Notes: generated from the sequence alone by a model not told the origin. 64,000 bases of DNA from Geobacillus subterraneus (GCF_001618685.1 NZ_CP014342.1:2170001-2234000); one strand, 5' to 3'. Positions 8,664-20,203 are shown, numbered from the stretch's first letter. Program-made: numbers and translations.

Positions 8664-9998
8664 TTACCCCTTCTTTCGTAACCGGGCGATAAAAAACCCG
8701 TCAGAGTCAAAATCGTGCGGCAACAGCTGCAGCATGCCGCCTTTCACATGCGGCCGCACCGCTTCCGGCAGCCGCTCGGCGAGACGGTCGTCAAGTGAAA
8801 AGTCCGGATGATCGGCCAAAAAGCGGGCAACGGCTTCTTCATTTTCCTCGCGCTCGACTGTACATGTGCTGTAAACAAGCGCGCCCCCTTTTTTCAACAG
8901 CGGGGCGGCCGCCCGCAAAATGGCTTGCTGAATGTCGACAAGCGCCGCGACATCGTCTTTCCCTTTCGTATACTTGATCTCCGGTTTGCGGCGGATGACG
9001 CCGAACCCGGTGCACGGCGCATCGACTAAAATGCGGTCAAACGACTCGGGAGCGAACCGCTCGCCGAGCCGGCGGCTGTCAAGGGCGAGCGCCGTGATAT
9101 TGTCAAGGCCGAGCCGTTGCGCCTGCTGTTCAATGAGCTTCACTTTATGCTCGTGAATGTCGATGGCGACCACTTCGCCGCGGCCGTCCATCCGTTCGGC
9201 GATATGAGTCGTTTTTCCACCCGGCGCCGCGCAACAGTCGAGCACCCGCTCCCCTGCTGCCGGATCGAGCGCCCGGGCAACGAGCATCGAGCTTTCATCT
9301 TGGATCGTCAGCCAGCCGGCGCGAAACGCCTCCGTATGGGCCAAATTCCCTTTTTCCGCTCGGATGGCTTCCGGGGCAAGTTGACCTTGAACGGCCTTCA
9401 CTCCTTCGTTGTCAAGCCGCTCAAGCGCCTCCTCTACCGTTGCCTTCAACCGGTTGACGCGGGCGGTCGATTGCGGCGGGCGCAAATTGATCTCGCACAT
9501 GCGCGACGTCTCCTCAAGGCCATATTGTTCGATCCAGCGCCGGACAAGCCACTCCGGATGGCTTGTCGCGACGGCGAGCCGCTTTCCGGGATCGTTAATC
9601 GCATCGAGCGACGGCAGCCCCTCGCGGCCAATGGCGCGCAAAACGCCGTTCACGAGCGAAGCGATGCCGCGATGGCCGCGCCGCTTGGCGATTTCCACCG
9701 CTTCAAAGATGGCAGCGCGATCCGGGACGCGGTCCAAATAGACCATTTGGTACACCGTCAGCCGGAGAAGCACCCGCACCCATGGCTCGAGCCGGCGCGC
9801 CTTGCGCAAAAACGGCGTCAAATAATAGTCGAGCGTATCGCGCCGCTGCACCGTTCCGTACACGATTTCCGTCAGCAACGCCGCATCGCGCCCGTCAAGA
9901 CGCCCTTTCCGGATGGCGTCATTCAACTGCAAGTGGCTATAGGCTCCTTTTTGTTCGATGGCTAACAGCGTATCTAAAGCAAGTTCACGTACGTTCAT
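8664..9998 (-). CDS. rsmB: 16S rRNA (cytosine967-C5)-methyltransferase RsmB
   Basis: 444 residues: an amino-terminal NusB-like RNA-binding domain (first ~140 residues, beginning [13 protein letters not shown]) joined to a Rossmann methyltransferase. SAM-site [14 protein letters not shown], then DAPCTG and the catalytic VYSTCTVE with its nucleophilic cysteine. It makes m5C967 in 16S rRNA. Overlaps the end of fmt by 14 nt, so translation is coupled. Same place as yloM in B. subtilis. Confidence 0.95.
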   Translation of the reverse strand: MNVRELALDTLLAIEQKGAYSHLQLNDAIRKGRLDGRDAALLTEIVYGTVQRRDTLDYYLTPFLRKARRLEPWVRVLLRLTVYQMVYLDRVPDRAAIFEAVEIAKRRGHRGIASLVNGVLRAIGREGLPSLDAINDPGKRLAVATSHPEWLVRRWIEQYGLEETSRMCEINLRPPQSTARVNRLKATVEEALERLDNEGVKAVQGQLAPEAIRAEKGNLAHTEAFRAGWLTIQDESSMLVARALDPAAGERVLDCCAAPGGKTTHIAERMDGRGEVVAIDIHEHKVKLIEQQAQRLGLDNITALALDSRRLGERFAPESFDRILVDAPCTGFGVIRRKPEIKYTKGKDDVAALVDIQQAILRAAAPLLKKGGALVYSTCTVEREENEEAVARFLADHPDFSLDDRLAERLPEAVRPHVKGGMLQLLPHDFDSDGFFIARLRKKG

Positions 9999-10944
9999 TG
10001 TCCTCTCCTAGCTTCATGCCGGCCGCAAGCCGGCTGCCGGCGCCGCGCAAAAACTCGCCGGCGGCCATCCGCTTTTTGCCGGCCGGCTGCAATTCAGTAA
10101 TTTTAATGGCGGTCTCATTGCCGGTCGCGACGACGATGCCATCCTCCTCAAGCGCCAAAATCGTCCCCGGCGGCGCTAGGCTTGGCGCCGGCACTTTGTC
10201 GCCCCACCAGATTTTCCAAACGTTCCCGTCGTGCGTCGTATACGTAACCGGCCACGGGCAGAAGGCGCGAATATGGTTGTAAATGACCTCGCCAGGCTGC
10301 GTCCAGTCAATCCGCTCTTGTTCGCGCCGGATATTCGGGGCATATGTCGCCTTCTCTTCGTCTTGCGGAACAGGCGTGATGGTTCCTTCGAGTAAAAGCG
10401 GGAGCGTTTCTGATAATAGTTTAGCCCCGGCAGCGCTCAATTTATCATGCAGCGTGCCGACGGTATCCGTTTCTTCAATCGGCACCTCGACTTGCGCCAG
10501 CATGTCGCCGGCATCGAGACGCTCGACCATGTACATGATCGTGACGCCCGTTTTCGTTTTTCCCTGCCAAATGGCGTAATGGATCGGCGCCCCGCCGCGC
10601 AGCTCGGGAAGAAGCGAGGCGTGAACATTGATGCAGCCGTATTTTGGCGCATCGAGCAGCGCCTTCGGCAAAATTTGCCCAAACGCCGCCGTCACGATCA
10701 AGTCAGGCGCGAACGCCAGCACTTGTTCGTATTGTTCCGGCTCACGAATTTTCGCCGGCTGCAGCACCGGAATGCCCTGCTTCTCAGCCTCCACTTTCAC
10801 CGGGGGCGGAACGAGCTCGCGCTTCCGCCCTTTCGGCTTGTCCGGCTGCGTGACAACGGCCGTAACCCGATACCCGTCATCAAGCAGCTGCCGCAAAACC
10901 GGCACGGCAAAGTCAGGCGTTCCCATAAAGACAATGTTCGTCAT
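9985..10944 (-). CDS. fmt: Methionyl-tRNA formyltransferase
   Basis: 319 residues from ATG 10944 (reads [12 protein letters not shown]); AAGGA lies about 9 nt upstream, within the end of def. The formyl-transfer motif [16 protein letters not shown] near residues 105-120 contains the catalytic His and Arg, preceded by the Asn that completes the active site. It formylates initiator Met-tRNA with 10-formyl-THF; def, immediately upstream, removes the formyl group after synthesis. The carboxy-terminal OB domain is complete. A longer frame upstream would overlap def and has no similarity. Confidence 0.96.
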   Translation of the reverse strand: MTNIVFMGTPDFAVPVLRQLLDDGYRVTAVVTQPDKPKGRKRELVPPPVKVEAEKQGIPVLQPAKIREPEQYEQVLAFAPDLIVTAAFGQILPKALLDAPKYGCINVHASLLPELRGGAPIHYAIWQGKTKTGVTIMYMVERLDAGDMLAQVEVPIEETDTVGTLHDKLSAAGAKLLSETLPLLLEGTITPVPQDEEKATYAPNIRREQERIDWTQPGEVIYNHIRAFCPWPVTYTTHDGNVWKIWWGDKVPAPSLAPPGTILALEEDGIVVATGNETAIKITELQPAGKKRMAAGEFLRGAGSRLAAGMKLGEDNERT

Positions 10945-10951
10945 TGGCCAT

Positions 10952-11431
10952 CTATCCTTCCAATTCTTCAAGATCACAGTAACGAATCACTTTCGACGTA
11001 AACAGCACGCCGTGCAAATGGTCGATTTCATGCTGCAGGGCGCGGGCCAAAAAGCCGGTCGCGGAGAGAGTAAACAAGCGACCGCGCCGGTTTTGCGCCC
11101 GCACTTTCACGTACTCGGCGCGCGGCACTTCGCCAAACAGGCCGGGAAAGCTCAAGCAGCCTTCGACATCTACTTGTTCGCCGCGCGCCTCGACAATAAC
11201 CGGATTGATGAGCTCAATCCGGCCGTGCTCATCGCCGACATCGACGACAGCAACCTGTTTGGCGATGCCGACTTGCGAAGCGGCCAAGCCAACCCCGTCT
11301 GCGGCAAGCATCGTCTCATACATATCATCAAGCAGCCGGCCGAGCTGGCGGTCAAAGGCCGTCACCGGCGCGCACGGCTGTTCCAAAACCGGAGCAGGGT
11401 AAGTGACAATCGGCAGTACAGACAACGTCAT
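10952..11431 (-). CDS. def: Peptide deformylase
   Basis: 159 residues with the three deformylase motifs: [10 protein letters not shown] at 46-55, EGCLSFP with metal ligand C92, and QHEIDHLHG with ligands H134 and H138. It removes the N-formyl group from new proteins. The ATG at 11431 is only a base or so from GGAGGA; the in-frame TTG at 11425 has better spacing (about 7 nt) and may be the true start. Sits between priA (11-nt gap) and fmt (7-nt gap). Confidence 0.95.
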   Translation of the reverse strand: MTLSVLPIVTYPAPVLEQPCAPVTAFDRQLGRLLDDMYETMLAADGVGLAASQVGIAKQVAVVDVGDEHGRIELINPVIVEARGEQVDVEGCLSFPGLFGEVPRAEYVKVRAQNRRGRLFTLSATGFLARALQHEIDHLHGVLFTSKVIRYCDLEELEG

Positions 11432-11441
11432 TCCTCCATTT

Positions 11442-13847
11442 TCACATCATCATATACGGGTTTGTATCGACGGTAATCGTCACCCCACCGTGGGCGGCAT
11501 CCGCCTGGTAGCGGTCGATGACCGCTTTGAGCGCCGCCGTTACGTTCGGTTCCCGCTTGTATTTTATCATGCATTGGTAACGATATCTATCATGAAGGCG
11601 GGCGATCGGTGAGGCGACCGGGCCGAGGATGACCGCTTCGTTCGACAGCTGCTTGCGCAAATAGGCGGCGATTTTTTCAGCCGCTTTGGCCGCGGCTGGC
11701 GCTTCTTCGTGCGCGGCGGTAATGAGCGCCAAATAATAGTACGGCGGATAACCGTGCGCCTTGCGCAGCGTCATCTCCCGCCGGTAAAAAGCGCGGTAAT
11801 CATGGCGGGCGGCGAGCGCAATGCTGTAGTGGTCCGGCGTATACGTCTGGATGACGACTTCACCGGGCAGCTCATGCCGGCCGGCGCGCCCGCTCACTTG
11901 CGTCAGCAGCTGGAACGTTTTCTCCGCGGCGCGGAAATCAGGCAGATGGAGCATCGTATCGGCAGCGAGCACGCCGACGAGCGTCACGTCAGGAAAATCA
12001 AGCCCTTTGGCGATCATTTGCGTGCCGAGCAAAATATCGGCTTCTTTGGCGGCAAAGCGGGAAAGCAGCTCTTCATGCGCCCCTTTCCGCCCGGTCGTGT
12101 CGACATCCATGCGGATGACGCGCGCCGTTGGCAACAGCTTGGCCAACTCTTCTTCCACTTTTTGCGTGCCGGTGCCGAAAAAGCGGATATGTTCGCTCCC
12201 ACACGACGGACAGCGGGGGGCCAGCGGCTCTTCATGGCCGCAATAATGGCATTTCATCCGCTCCCCGGCGCGATGGTATGTGAGTGAAATGTCACAATGC
12301 GGACAGCGGATGACATAGCCGCAGCCGCGGCACATGACAAACGTCGAATAGCCGCGCCGGTTTAAAAACAGTACCGCCTGCTCGCCGCGTTCGAGCCGAA
12401 GGCGCAGCTCATCAAGCAGCCGGCGCGAAAACATCGAACGGTTGCCGCTGCGCAGTTCCTCGCGCATATCGACAATATGGACGTCCGGCATGCCGCGCTC
12501 AGCAATCCGCTCCGGCAGTTCAAGCAGCTCATACACCCCTTTGGCGGCGCGGGCGAACGTCTCGAGCGACGGAGTGGCGCTGCCGAGCACGACCGGACAG
12601 CCGTGGCGGCGGGCGCGGTAAATGGCGACATCCCGTGCATGGTAGCGCGGCATCTCCTCTTGCTTATAGCTCGTCTCATGCTCCTCGTCGATAATGATCA
12701 TCCCTAAGTTTTCAAACGGGGCAAACACCGCCGAGCGCGCGCCGACGACAAGTTGCACCTCTTTGCGGTGAATTTTCCGCCATTCGTCATATTTTTCGCC
12801 GACCGACAGCCCGCTGTGAAGCACCGCTACTTTCGGGCCGAACCGGCTTTTGAAGCGCTCAACCATTTGCGGCGTCAGCGAAATTTCCGGCACGAGCACG
12901 ATCGCCTCTTTTCCTTGGCGCAACACTTCCTCGATCGCCTGCATATACACTTCCGTCTTTCCGCTGCCGGTGACGCCGTAAAGCAAAAACGTGCGATGTT
13001 CCCCGGCGCGCACTGAAGCGGTGATCTTCGCCAACGCTTGCGCCTGCGCCGGGGTGAGCGCCAGCGGCTCGCTCGGCTGAAACGTGCGATGCGCATACGG
13101 ATCGCGATACACTTCGACATCGCGAACAACAACCAATCCTTTCTCCACAAGCGCCTTCAGCGGGGCAGAGGAAATGCCGAGTGTTGCTTGCAGTTTGGCA
13201 ATGGGGACCGCTTCCCCCCGCTTGAGCAAAAACGACACCACTTCCTTTTGTCGCGCCGGCAGCGAATGAAGCGCCTGTTCCGCCTGTTCGGCCGAAACGG
13301 CAAGAGCGGCGGACTTCACCGTTTTCTTCCCCGCTTTGTCTTTCACGTTGTAAACGGCTTCGAGCACGCCTTGTTGCACCGCTTTTTGCGCCGCCCGCCA
13401 TAAACCGGCGGCCTCAACCTCGTTCCACGCCACTTCCGTCCTTCCGGCAACCAGCGACTTCAACTCATCGGGAAGCTCGCCCCGTCTTTCCTCTTCCGCC
13501 AAGCGGAGCACCTTCTCATATTTCGCTCGCATCGCCGCCGGCAACATCGCCTGGTACGCGGAAATGGCAAAACAAAGCGTCGTCTCCGTCAAATAGCGGC
13601 CAAGGTCGAGCAGCTCCTCATTTAACACCGGCACGACGTCGAGTACGTGTTCGATCGGCTTCAGCTGTTCGATCTCGGAATGGTCTTTTACCTCAATGAC
13701 AAATCCTTGCAGACGACGCGCCCCGAATGGCACCGTCACCCGCATGCCCGGCTGGATGACGCCATGCCAGCGCTCGGGAATCAAATAATCGAACGGGCGA
13801 TCCGTTTGCCGTGTCGGGACATCGACAATGACCGATGCTACTTTCAT
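11442..13847 (-). CDS. priA: Primosomal replication protein N' (helicase PriA)
   Basis: 801 residues. A 3'-end-binding amino-terminal domain, a winged helix, then a superfamily 2 helicase core with GVTGSGKTEVYM (Walker A), IIDEEHETSYKQ (Walker B), and a split by a zinc-binding insertion carrying CRGC, CPHC, CHYC and CPSC pairs. PriA reloads the replisome at stalled forks by recruiting DnaD/DnaB/DnaI. ATG 13847 overlaps the coaBC stop by 4 nt. Length is typical for the Bacillus protein. Confidence 0.96.
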   Translation of the reverse strand: MKVASVIVDVPTRQTDRPFDYLIPERWHGVIQPGMRVTVPFGARRLQGFVIEVKDHSEIEQLKPIEHVLDVVPVLNEELLDLGRYLTETTLCFAISAYQAMLPAAMRAKYEKVLRLAEEERRGELPDELKSLVAGRTEVAWNEVEAAGLWRAAQKAVQQGVLEAVYNVKDKAGKKTVKSAALAVSAEQAEQALHSLPARQKEVVSFLLKRGEAVPIAKLQATLGISSAPLKALVEKGLVVVRDVEVYRDPYAHRTFQPSEPLALTPAQAQALAKITASVRAGEHRTFLLYGVTGSGKTEVYMQAIEEVLRQGKEAIVLVPEISLTPQMVERFKSRFGPKVAVLHSGLSVGEKYDEWRKIHRKEVQLVVGARSAVFAPFENLGMIIIDEEHETSYKQEEMPRYHARDVAIYRARRHGCPVVLGSATPSLETFARAAKGVYELLELPERIAERGMPDVHIVDMREELRSGNRSMFSRRLLDELRLRLERGEQAVLFLNRRGYSTFVMCRGCGYVIRCPHCDISLTYHRAGERMKCHYCGHEEPLAPRCPSCGSEHIRFFGTGTQKVEEELAKLLPTARVIRMDVDTTGRKGAHEELLSRFAAKEADILLGTQMIAKGLDFPDVTLVGVLAADTMLHLPDFRAAEKTFQLLTQVSGRAGRHELPGEVVIQTYTPDHYSIALAARHDYRAFYRREMTLRKAHGYPPYYYLALITAAHEEAPAAAKAAEKIAAYLRKQLSNEAVILGPVASPIARLHDRYRYQCMIKYKREPNVTAALKAVIDRYQADAAHGGVTITVDTNPYMMM

Positions 13848-15049
13848 CGAATCCCCTCGATATACGCATAAATTTCTTTTAAAAGTTCCTCGGCGGCCTC
13901 GCGTTTTGTCATGAGCGGCAGCGAACGGACGACGCCGTCACGGCGGAAAATGGTGATGATGTTCGTATCACCGGCAAAGCCTGCTCCTTCTTCGGTCACA
14001 TTGTTGGCGACGACAAGGTCAAGCCGCTTTTCTTCGAGTTTTTTTAACGCATATTGTTCAAGGTTGTCCGTTTCAGCCGCAAATCCGACTAAAATTTGCC
14101 TTGTTTTCCGCTCGCCGAGCGTTTTTAAAATGTCGACTGTCCGTTCCATCTCGACGACATAATCGCCGGGCTGCTTTTTAATTTTCGTCTCCGCTACATA
14201 TTTCGGCCGGTAATCGGCCACCGCCGCCGCTTTAATGACAACGTCCGTTTCCGCAAAGCGGGACAAGACCGCTTCATACATCTCAGCTGCCGACTCAACC
14301 GGCACCGTCTCGACACCATCGGGCGAAGAAAGGGCTGTGGGGCCGGAGACAAGCGTGACGGATGCACCAAAGCGGGCCGCCGCCTCGGCGATCGCATAGC
14401 CCATTTTGCCGCTCGAATAATTGGAAAAATAGCGGACCGGGTCGAGTTTTTCCCTTGTCGGCCCGGCGGTCACAAGAATGCGTTTCCCGCGGAACAAAGG
14501 CGGATCGGCGGCGAAAAACCGCTCGATATGGGCGATGATGTCTTCCGGCTCTTCAAGCCGCCCTTTGCCGATATAGCCGCACGCCAAGTAGCCTTCCGAC
14601 GGCTCGATGAACCGATAGCCGAACCGGTGCAGCGTTTCAATGTTCGCCTGCACGGCCGGATGTTCGTACATATGGACATTCATCGCCGGGGCGATCCACA
14701 CCGGCGCTTTCGTCGCCAAAATCGTCGTCGTCGCCATATTGTCGGCGATGCCGGCGGCCAGCTTGGCGATCGTATTCGCCGTCGCCGGGGCGACAAGAAC
14801 GAGGTCAGCCCAATCGGCCAAATCGATATGGGCAATAACGGCCGGATTGTTTTCTGCGAACGTGTCAACATATACTTCTTGGCGTGACAATGCTTGGAAC
14901 GTAAGCGGCGTAATAAACTGGCACGCCCCTTCGGTCATGATGACTCTCACTTCCGCGCCGCGCTGGGTTAACTGGCTTGTCAGCGCCGCGGCCTTGTAAG
15001 CGGCAACCCCCCCGGTTACACAAAGCAAAATATGTTTCCCCTTGATCAT
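13844..15049 (-). CDS. coaBC: Bifunctional phosphopantothenoylcysteine decarboxylase / phosphopantothenate-cysteine ligase CoaBC
   Basis: 401 residues from ATG 15049 (MIKGKHILL). The first ~190 residues are the FMN-dependent CoaC decarboxylase (GGVAAYKAA, and PAMNVHMYEHP with the substrate-binding Asn), the rest the CoaB ligase (TAGPTREKLDPVR, FSNYSSGKMG, then the flexible KKQPGDY loop). Together they make 4'-phosphopantetheine in coenzyme A synthesis. A terminator separates it from rpoZ upstream, so it is expressed by read-through or from an unseen promoter. It overlaps priA by 4 nt. Confidence 0.95.
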   Translation of the reverse strand: MIKGKHILLCVTGGVAAYKAAALTSQLTQRGAEVRVIMTEGACQFITPLTFQALSRQEVYVDTFAENNPAVIAHIDLADWADLVLVAPATANTIAKLAAGIADNMATTTILATKAPVWIAPAMNVHMYEHPAVQANIETLHRFGYRFIEPSEGYLACGYIGKGRLEEPEDIIAHIERFFAADPPLFRGKRILVTAGPTREKLDPVRYFSNYSSGKMGYAIAEAAARFGASVTLVSGPTALSSPDGVETVPVESAAEMYEAVLSRFAETDVVIKAAAVADYRPKYVAETKIKKQPGDYVVEMERTVDILKTLGERKTRQILVGFAAETDNLEQYALKKLEEKRLDLVVANNVTEEGAGFAGDTNIITIFRRDGVVRSLPLMTKREAAEELLKEIYAYIEGIR

Positions 15050-15069
15050 CTTGACCACCCCCGATATTG

Positions 15070-15104
15070 AAAAAAATAACAACCTAACAGCTAGGTTGTT
15101 ATTT
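15070..15104 (-). terminator. Rho-independent terminator overlapping the end of rpoZ
   Basis: AATAACAACCTA pairs with TAGGTTGTTATT around a 4-5 nt loop, followed on the minus strand by a run of T. It begins within the last codons of rpoZ and lies only ~20 nt before coaBC. Confidence 0.8.
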
Positions 15105-15299
15105 TTCCTCTTCCACTAATTCGACCTTGTCGCCGGCAATTTCCTCTAACGCCTGGCCGACAAATTTTTTCGACACCGGCTTTTTCACCATCAGCTCGGC
15201 CCCGTCTTGAAGCTGCCGCGCTCGTTTGGCGACAACGGTGACAAGCTTATATTTCGAGTCGACTTTTTTCATAAGCAAATCAATAGAAGGATACAGCAT
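15099..15299 (-). CDS. rpoZ: DNA-directed RNA polymerase omega subunit
   Basis: 66 residues from ATG 15299 ([12 protein letters not shown]), matching B. subtilis omega (MLDPSID). Small subunit that helps assembly and stability of RNA polymerase; it wraps the beta-prime carboxy terminus. The ATG at 15305 overlaps the gmk stop as ATGA and would add two residues, but GGTGG is 7 nt before 15299 and only 1-2 nt before 15305. The gene follows gmk as in most Firmicutes and ends inside a terminator. Confidence 0.93.
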   Translation of the reverse strand: MLYPSIDLLMKKVDSKYKLVTVVAKRARQLQDGAELMVKKPVSKKFVGQALEEIAGDKVELVEEEK

Positions 15300-15301
15300 C
15301 G

Positions 15302-16194
<893 letters not shown>

Positions 16195-16250
16195 GACACG
16201 CCCACCTGCCATACTCGTTATTGTTGCCGCCGGCAAGCCGTTTTAAACGG

Positions 16251-17126
16251 TTATTCCACGTTTTGCACTTGCTCGCGCATTTTCTCGAGCGCGCTTTTCA
16301 TCCCGACGACCTGTGCGGCAATGACGCTGTCATTCGCCTTGGCGCCGATCGTGTTCACTTCGCGGTTTAGCTCCTGCACTAGAAAGTCCAGCTTCCGCCC
16401 GACCGGTTCGTCCGCTTCGAGCGCGTCCGCCATTTGCGCCAAATGGCTGCGGATGCGCTTCAACTCCTCGTGAATGTCCGCTTTCTCGGCAAACACCGCC
16501 ACTTCCGTGAGCAACCGCGCCTCGTCGACCGGGGCGGGCGCCCATTCGCGGAGACGGCGCTCAAGACGCTCACGGTATTGCTCGACGACGAGCGGCGCCC
16601 GCTGCTCAATGACTTCCACCCCGGCTTCGACTTCATGAAGGCGGGCGCGCAAATCCGCGGCCAGCGCCTCCCCTTCGCGCCGGCGCATGGCCACAAGTTC
16701 CTTTGCCGCCTCATCGACGGCGGCGAGAAGAAGCGGCTCGATCTCCTCATTGCCGCCTTCCTCCTCCGCCATTTCGACGACCCCGTCAAGCTGAAGCAGC
16801 TCGGCGGCCGTCACGCTGCCGTCAACGGAAAATCGCTTTGCCGCCTCCTGCACCCCGGCCCAATATTGACCGAGCAAATCCCAATCGATATGTACTTTCC
16901 GCTTCACGAGCCCTTCGCCGGCGATCGTGACGAACACTTCGACTTTTCCGCGCCGCACATAGGACAAAATCGCTTTTTTTATTTTATCTTCAAACACGAG
17001 CCATTGTCTAGGGAGGCGGATGGAAATTTCGCAAAACCGGTGGTTGACCGATTTCATTTCCACCGTCACCATCAGGCGATCCGTTTTTTTCATGCTCGCG
17101 CCAAAGCCAGTCATGCTGTAAACCAT
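16251..17126 (-). CDS. yicC: YicC-family endoribonuclease
   Basis: 291 residues from ATG 17126 (MVYSMTGFG, the family's usual start). YicC_N and DUF1732 domains: RLPRQWLVFEDKIKK early, the EELKRIRSHL and PVGRKLDFLVQELNRE motifs at the carboxy end. YicC proteins are oligomeric RNases; in E. coli the protein promotes degradation of a small RNA. Equivalent to B. subtilis YloC. Ribosome site (GGGTGTG) is weak. A terminator for the ATPase gene lies directly upstream. Confidence 0.92.
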   Translation of the reverse strand: MVYSMTGFGASMKKTDRLMVTVEMKSVNHRFCEISIRLPRQWLVFEDKIKKAILSYVRRGKVEVFVTIAGEGLVKRKVHIDWDLLGQYWAGVQEAAKRFSVDGSVTAAELLQLDGVVEMAEEEGGNEEIEPLLLAAVDEAAKELVAMRRREGEALAADLRARLHEVEAGVEVIEQRAPLVVEQYRERLERRLREWAPAPVDEARLLTEVAVFAEKADIHEELKRIRSHLAQMADALEADEPVGRKLDFLVQELNREVNTIGAKANDSVIAAQVVGMKSALEKMREQVQNVE

Positions 17127-17152
17127 GCCATCACACCCGTTGCTGTCATTGA

Positions 17153-17192
17153 TAAAAAAAGAAAAGGCCATAGAGTGGATCTCTATCACCTT
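17153..17192 (-). terminator. Rho-independent terminator after the calcium ATPase gene
   Basis: Minus-strand GGTGATAGAG pairs with CTCTATGGCC (one mismatch) around ATCC(A), then TTTTCTTTTTTT. Starts ~24 nt after the ATPase stop. Confidence 0.8.
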
Positions 17193-17215
17193 TTTCATTA
17201 TATCATACGCGTTAT

Positions 17216-19888
17216 TTATTTTCTCGCAAAAAACGAACCGGCAAACAAAAACGTCGGCAAGGCGGACAGCCCGGCAATGAGCAGCCAGTCGAGTGCAGCG
17301 ATCGGTTTCGTATGGAACACCGCAGCCAGCGGCGGATAGTAAATCACAACGAGCAGGAGTAGCAGCGACACAACGACCGCTGCCACAAGATAGCCGTTCC
17401 CCAACGGATTGCGGTCAAAAATCGAACGCTCGCAACGGCAGTCAAACACGTGGATGAGCTGCGCCAGCACCAACGTCGCAAACGCCGCCGTCTGGCCGTA
17501 AACTAAATCATCGCCGCTCCGTTCATACGCGGTCATAAACGCCGCCAGCGTGACAAGGCCGATCAAAACGCCGCGGCTTACGATTTTCCAGCCAAGCCCG
17601 CGGGCGAACACCCCTTCATCAGGACGGCGCGGCGGCCGCTTCATCACATTTTCCTCCGGCCGATCAAGCCCAAGCGCCATCGCCGGCAAGCCGTCCGTCA
17701 CGAGGTTCACCCATAAAATTTGAATCGGCACAAGCGGCAGCGGCAACGCCAGCAGCATCGCAAACAACATGACGAGAATTTCCCCGACGTTCGAGGCGAG
17801 CAAGTAGCGGATAAACTTGCGAATGTTTTCGTAAATGTTGCGGCCTTCTTCAATCGCAGCCTCAATCGTCGCAAAGTTGTCATCCAACAAAACGAGCGAC
17901 GCCGCCTCTTTCGCCACATCCGTCCCCGATCGGCCCATGGCGACGCCAATGTCAGCCGTTTTAATCGCCGGCGCGTCGTTCACCCCGTCGCCGGTCATGG
18001 CGACGATATGGCCGCGCCGCTTGAAGGCGTTGACGATTTTCAACTTATGTTCCGGCGCGACGCGGGCAAACACGTAAATATTGTCGATCTCACGCTCGAG
18101 CTCATCGACCGACAGGCGCGATAACGTCGCCCCGTCCATCACTTTGCCGCCGGGCGGCAATATGCCAAGCTGTTTGGCGATCGCGGCGGCCGTCACTACA
18201 TGGTCGCCGGTAATCATCACCGTTTTCATGCCCGCCTCTTTACAGCGCGCCACCGCCTCTTTCACCTCGGGGCGCGGCGGGTCGATCATGCCGGCGACGC
18301 CGAGGAACCGAAGCTTTGTCTCCGCATCCTTCTCCGACTCGATCCGTTCCGTTTCCGCAAGCAGCCGATACGCGACGGCGATCGTGCGCAAGGCGGAAGA
18401 CGCCATCTGGCGAATCGCCTTCTCGATCGTTTCTTTCCACGCCGGGGTCAGCATCTGCTCGCGGCCGTTCCATTCAAGGCGGTCCGCCCGCTCAAGCAGC
18501 ACATCGGGCGCCCCTTTCGTCACGACAAACCGACGGCCGTTTCGGTCGCGGACGATCACCGTCATCATTTTCCGCTCGGAATCAAACGGAAACTCCTGTT
18601 CGATCGTGTACTCACGCAAAAGCATTCCTTTCGCCAATCCAGCTTTGGCCGCCGCGACCAGCAGCGCTCCTTCCGTCGGATCGCCGTCGACGTAACGCCG
18701 GCCGTTTTCCTCTTTCAACTCCGAACTATTGCAAAGCACCCCCATTGTCAACAGGCGAGCGAGCTGGGGAACGCGGTTCGGATCAACCGTCCGGCCGCGT
18801 TCAGAAAACTCGCCATCCGTTTCAAGACCAACGCCGCTTACCGCAAATGTCCGCCCGCCTGCCCATACTTGCGTGACGGTCATCATGTTTTCCGTCATCG
18901 TCCCCGTTTTGTCGGAACAAATGACCGAAGCGCAGCCGAGCGTTTCCACCGCCGGAAGCTTGCGGACGATGGCGTTTCGTTTGATCATCCGCTGCACGCC
19001 AAGCGCCAAGACGACCGTCACAATGGCCGGCAACCCCTCCGGAATGGCGGCGACCGCGAGCGACACACCAGCCAAAAACATTTCATACAGGTCGTGCCCT
19101 TGAATGACACCTACGGCCACGACCGCTGCCGTCAGCGCCAATGCGACGACAAGCAAAATTTTCCCAAGCTGCTCGAGCCGGCGCTGGAGCGGGGTTGCCC
19201 CCGCATCCGCCTCTTCGAGCATCGTTGCGATTTGTCCCATCGCTGTTTTCATCCCAGTGGCGATGACAATCCCGACCCCATTCCCTCTTGTCACGAGCGT
19301 CCCCATAAACGCCATATTGTGCAAATCGCCCAACGACGCCTGTTCTGTATGAAGCGGGGCGGCGGATTTGGCCACCGGCACTGATTCGCCCGTCAGCGCC
19401 GACTCCTCGATTTCCAGGCCGGCCGCCTCAATCAAGCGGATGTCGGCCCCGACCCGGTCGCCGCTTGCCAGCCTCACGACATCACCGACGACAAGCTCGC
19501 GCGCCGGAATTTTCACCCACCTGCCATCGCGCCGCACAACCGCTTGCGGAGCGGACAGCCGTTTTAAGGCGGCCAGCGACTTCTCGGCCCGCCGCTCTTG
19601 GATAAACCCGAGAATGGCGTTCATGATCACGATCACAACAATCGCCGCCGCATCGACATACTCGCCTAACAATGCGGAAATGACGGTCGCCGCAAGCAGC
19701 ACCAACACCATAAAATCTTGAAACTGGCGAAAAAAGACAACGATGGCCGACTCCTTCTTCCCTTCCGCCAGCTCGTTGTACCCGAACTGCCGCAGCCGTT
19801 TTTCCGCCTCCGCCGCAGTAAGCCCGGTCTTGACATTCGTCTTCGTCTCGTGCGCGACATCGCTTGCCGCGAGCGTATGCCATTGCAT
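17216..19888 (-). CDS. yloB: Calcium-transporting P-type ATPase (YloB-like)
   Basis: 890 residues from ATG 19888 (GGAGGG 7-8 nt upstream). A type IIA P-type ATPase: phosphorylation site CSDKTGTMTEN, TGES actuator loop (LTGESVPV), hinge TGDGVNDAP, and ~10 membrane helices, with acidic/Asn residues in AIPEGLPAIV and NLVTDGLPA that match SERCA calcium ligands. It pumps Ca2+ out of the cytosol using ATP; B. subtilis YloB is reported to act in spores. Same length as YloB. Transcribed divergently from rqcH, with its own terminator, so probably a single-gene unit. Confidence 0.93.
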   Translation of the reverse strand: MQWHTLAASDVAHETKTNVKTGLTAAEAEKRLRQFGYNELAEGKKESAIVVFFRQFQDFMVLVLLAATVISALLGEYVDAAAIVVIVIMNAILGFIQERRAEKSLAALKRLSAPQAVVRRDGRWVKIPARELVVGDVVRLASGDRVGADIRLIEAAGLEIEESALTGESVPVAKSAAPLHTEQASLGDLHNMAFMGTLVTRGNGVGIVIATGMKTAMGQIATMLEEADAGATPLQRRLEQLGKILLVVALALTAAVVAVGVIQGHDLYEMFLAGVSLAVAAIPEGLPAIVTVVLALGVQRMIKRNAIVRKLPAVETLGCASVICSDKTGTMTENMMTVTQVWAGGRTFAVSGVGLETDGEFSERGRTVDPNRVPQLARLLTMGVLCNSSELKEENGRRYVDGDPTEGALLVAAAKAGLAKGMLLREYTIEQEFPFDSERKMMTVIVRDRNGRRFVVTKGAPDVLLERADRLEWNGREQMLTPAWKETIEKAIRQMASSALRTIAVAYRLLAETERIESEKDAETKLRFLGVAGMIDPPRPEVKEAVARCKEAGMKTVMITGDHVVTAAAIAKQLGILPPGGKVMDGATLSRLSVDELEREIDNIYVFARVAPEHKLKIVNAFKRRGHIVAMTGDGVNDAPAIKTADIGVAMGRSGTDVAKEAASLVLLDDNFATIEAAIEEGRNIYENIRKFIRYLLASNVGEILVMLFAMLLALPLPLVPIQILWVNLVTDGLPAMALGLDRPEENVMKRPPRRPDEGVFARGLGWKIVSRGVLIGLVTLAAFMTAYERSGDDLVYGQTAAFATLVLAQLIHVFDCRCERSIFDRNPLGNGYLVAAVVVSLLLLLVVIYYPPLAAVFHTKPIAALDWLLIAGLSALPTFLFAGSFFARK

Positions 19889-20203
19889 CTGTCTCCCTCC
19901 GTCCTTCCATTTTTTTCGCACGCCGTTCCCGCTTCTCTATGCTTATTCATACATGTCCCAAAAAATGATAGTCCCCGCCATGATGTTTAGCGACACAAAC
20001 ATAAGGAGTCGTGGGGCCCTTTGCCACGCCATCTCCCCCATAAGGGAAAAAATCGTGTCAAAAAAGCGGGCCTCCCCATTTTATGCAACATGTTCGTCGG
20101 GCATCTTCGTCCGTCTTCAGGTAATATTCAAAGAAATGTTCAAAACGGCGGGTCGTATGGTAAGATCGAAATAGCAAACAAACGAAATAGAAAGGTGTTT
20201 TCC
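19889..20203. other. Divergent yloB-rqcH intergenic region (315 bp)
   Basis: No ORF with coding character. It must hold promoters for both genes. For rqcH a weak candidate is TTCAAA (20139-20144) 16 nt before TAAGAT (20161-20166). I found no convincing -35/-10 pair for yloB. Short palindromic bits such as GTGGGGCCC/GGGCC are not clearly functional. Confidence 0.4.

Noticed and set aside
9117-9965. 282-codon plus-strand ORF opposite rsmB
   Set aside because: Shadow frame produced by codon bias; rsmB has all family motifs.
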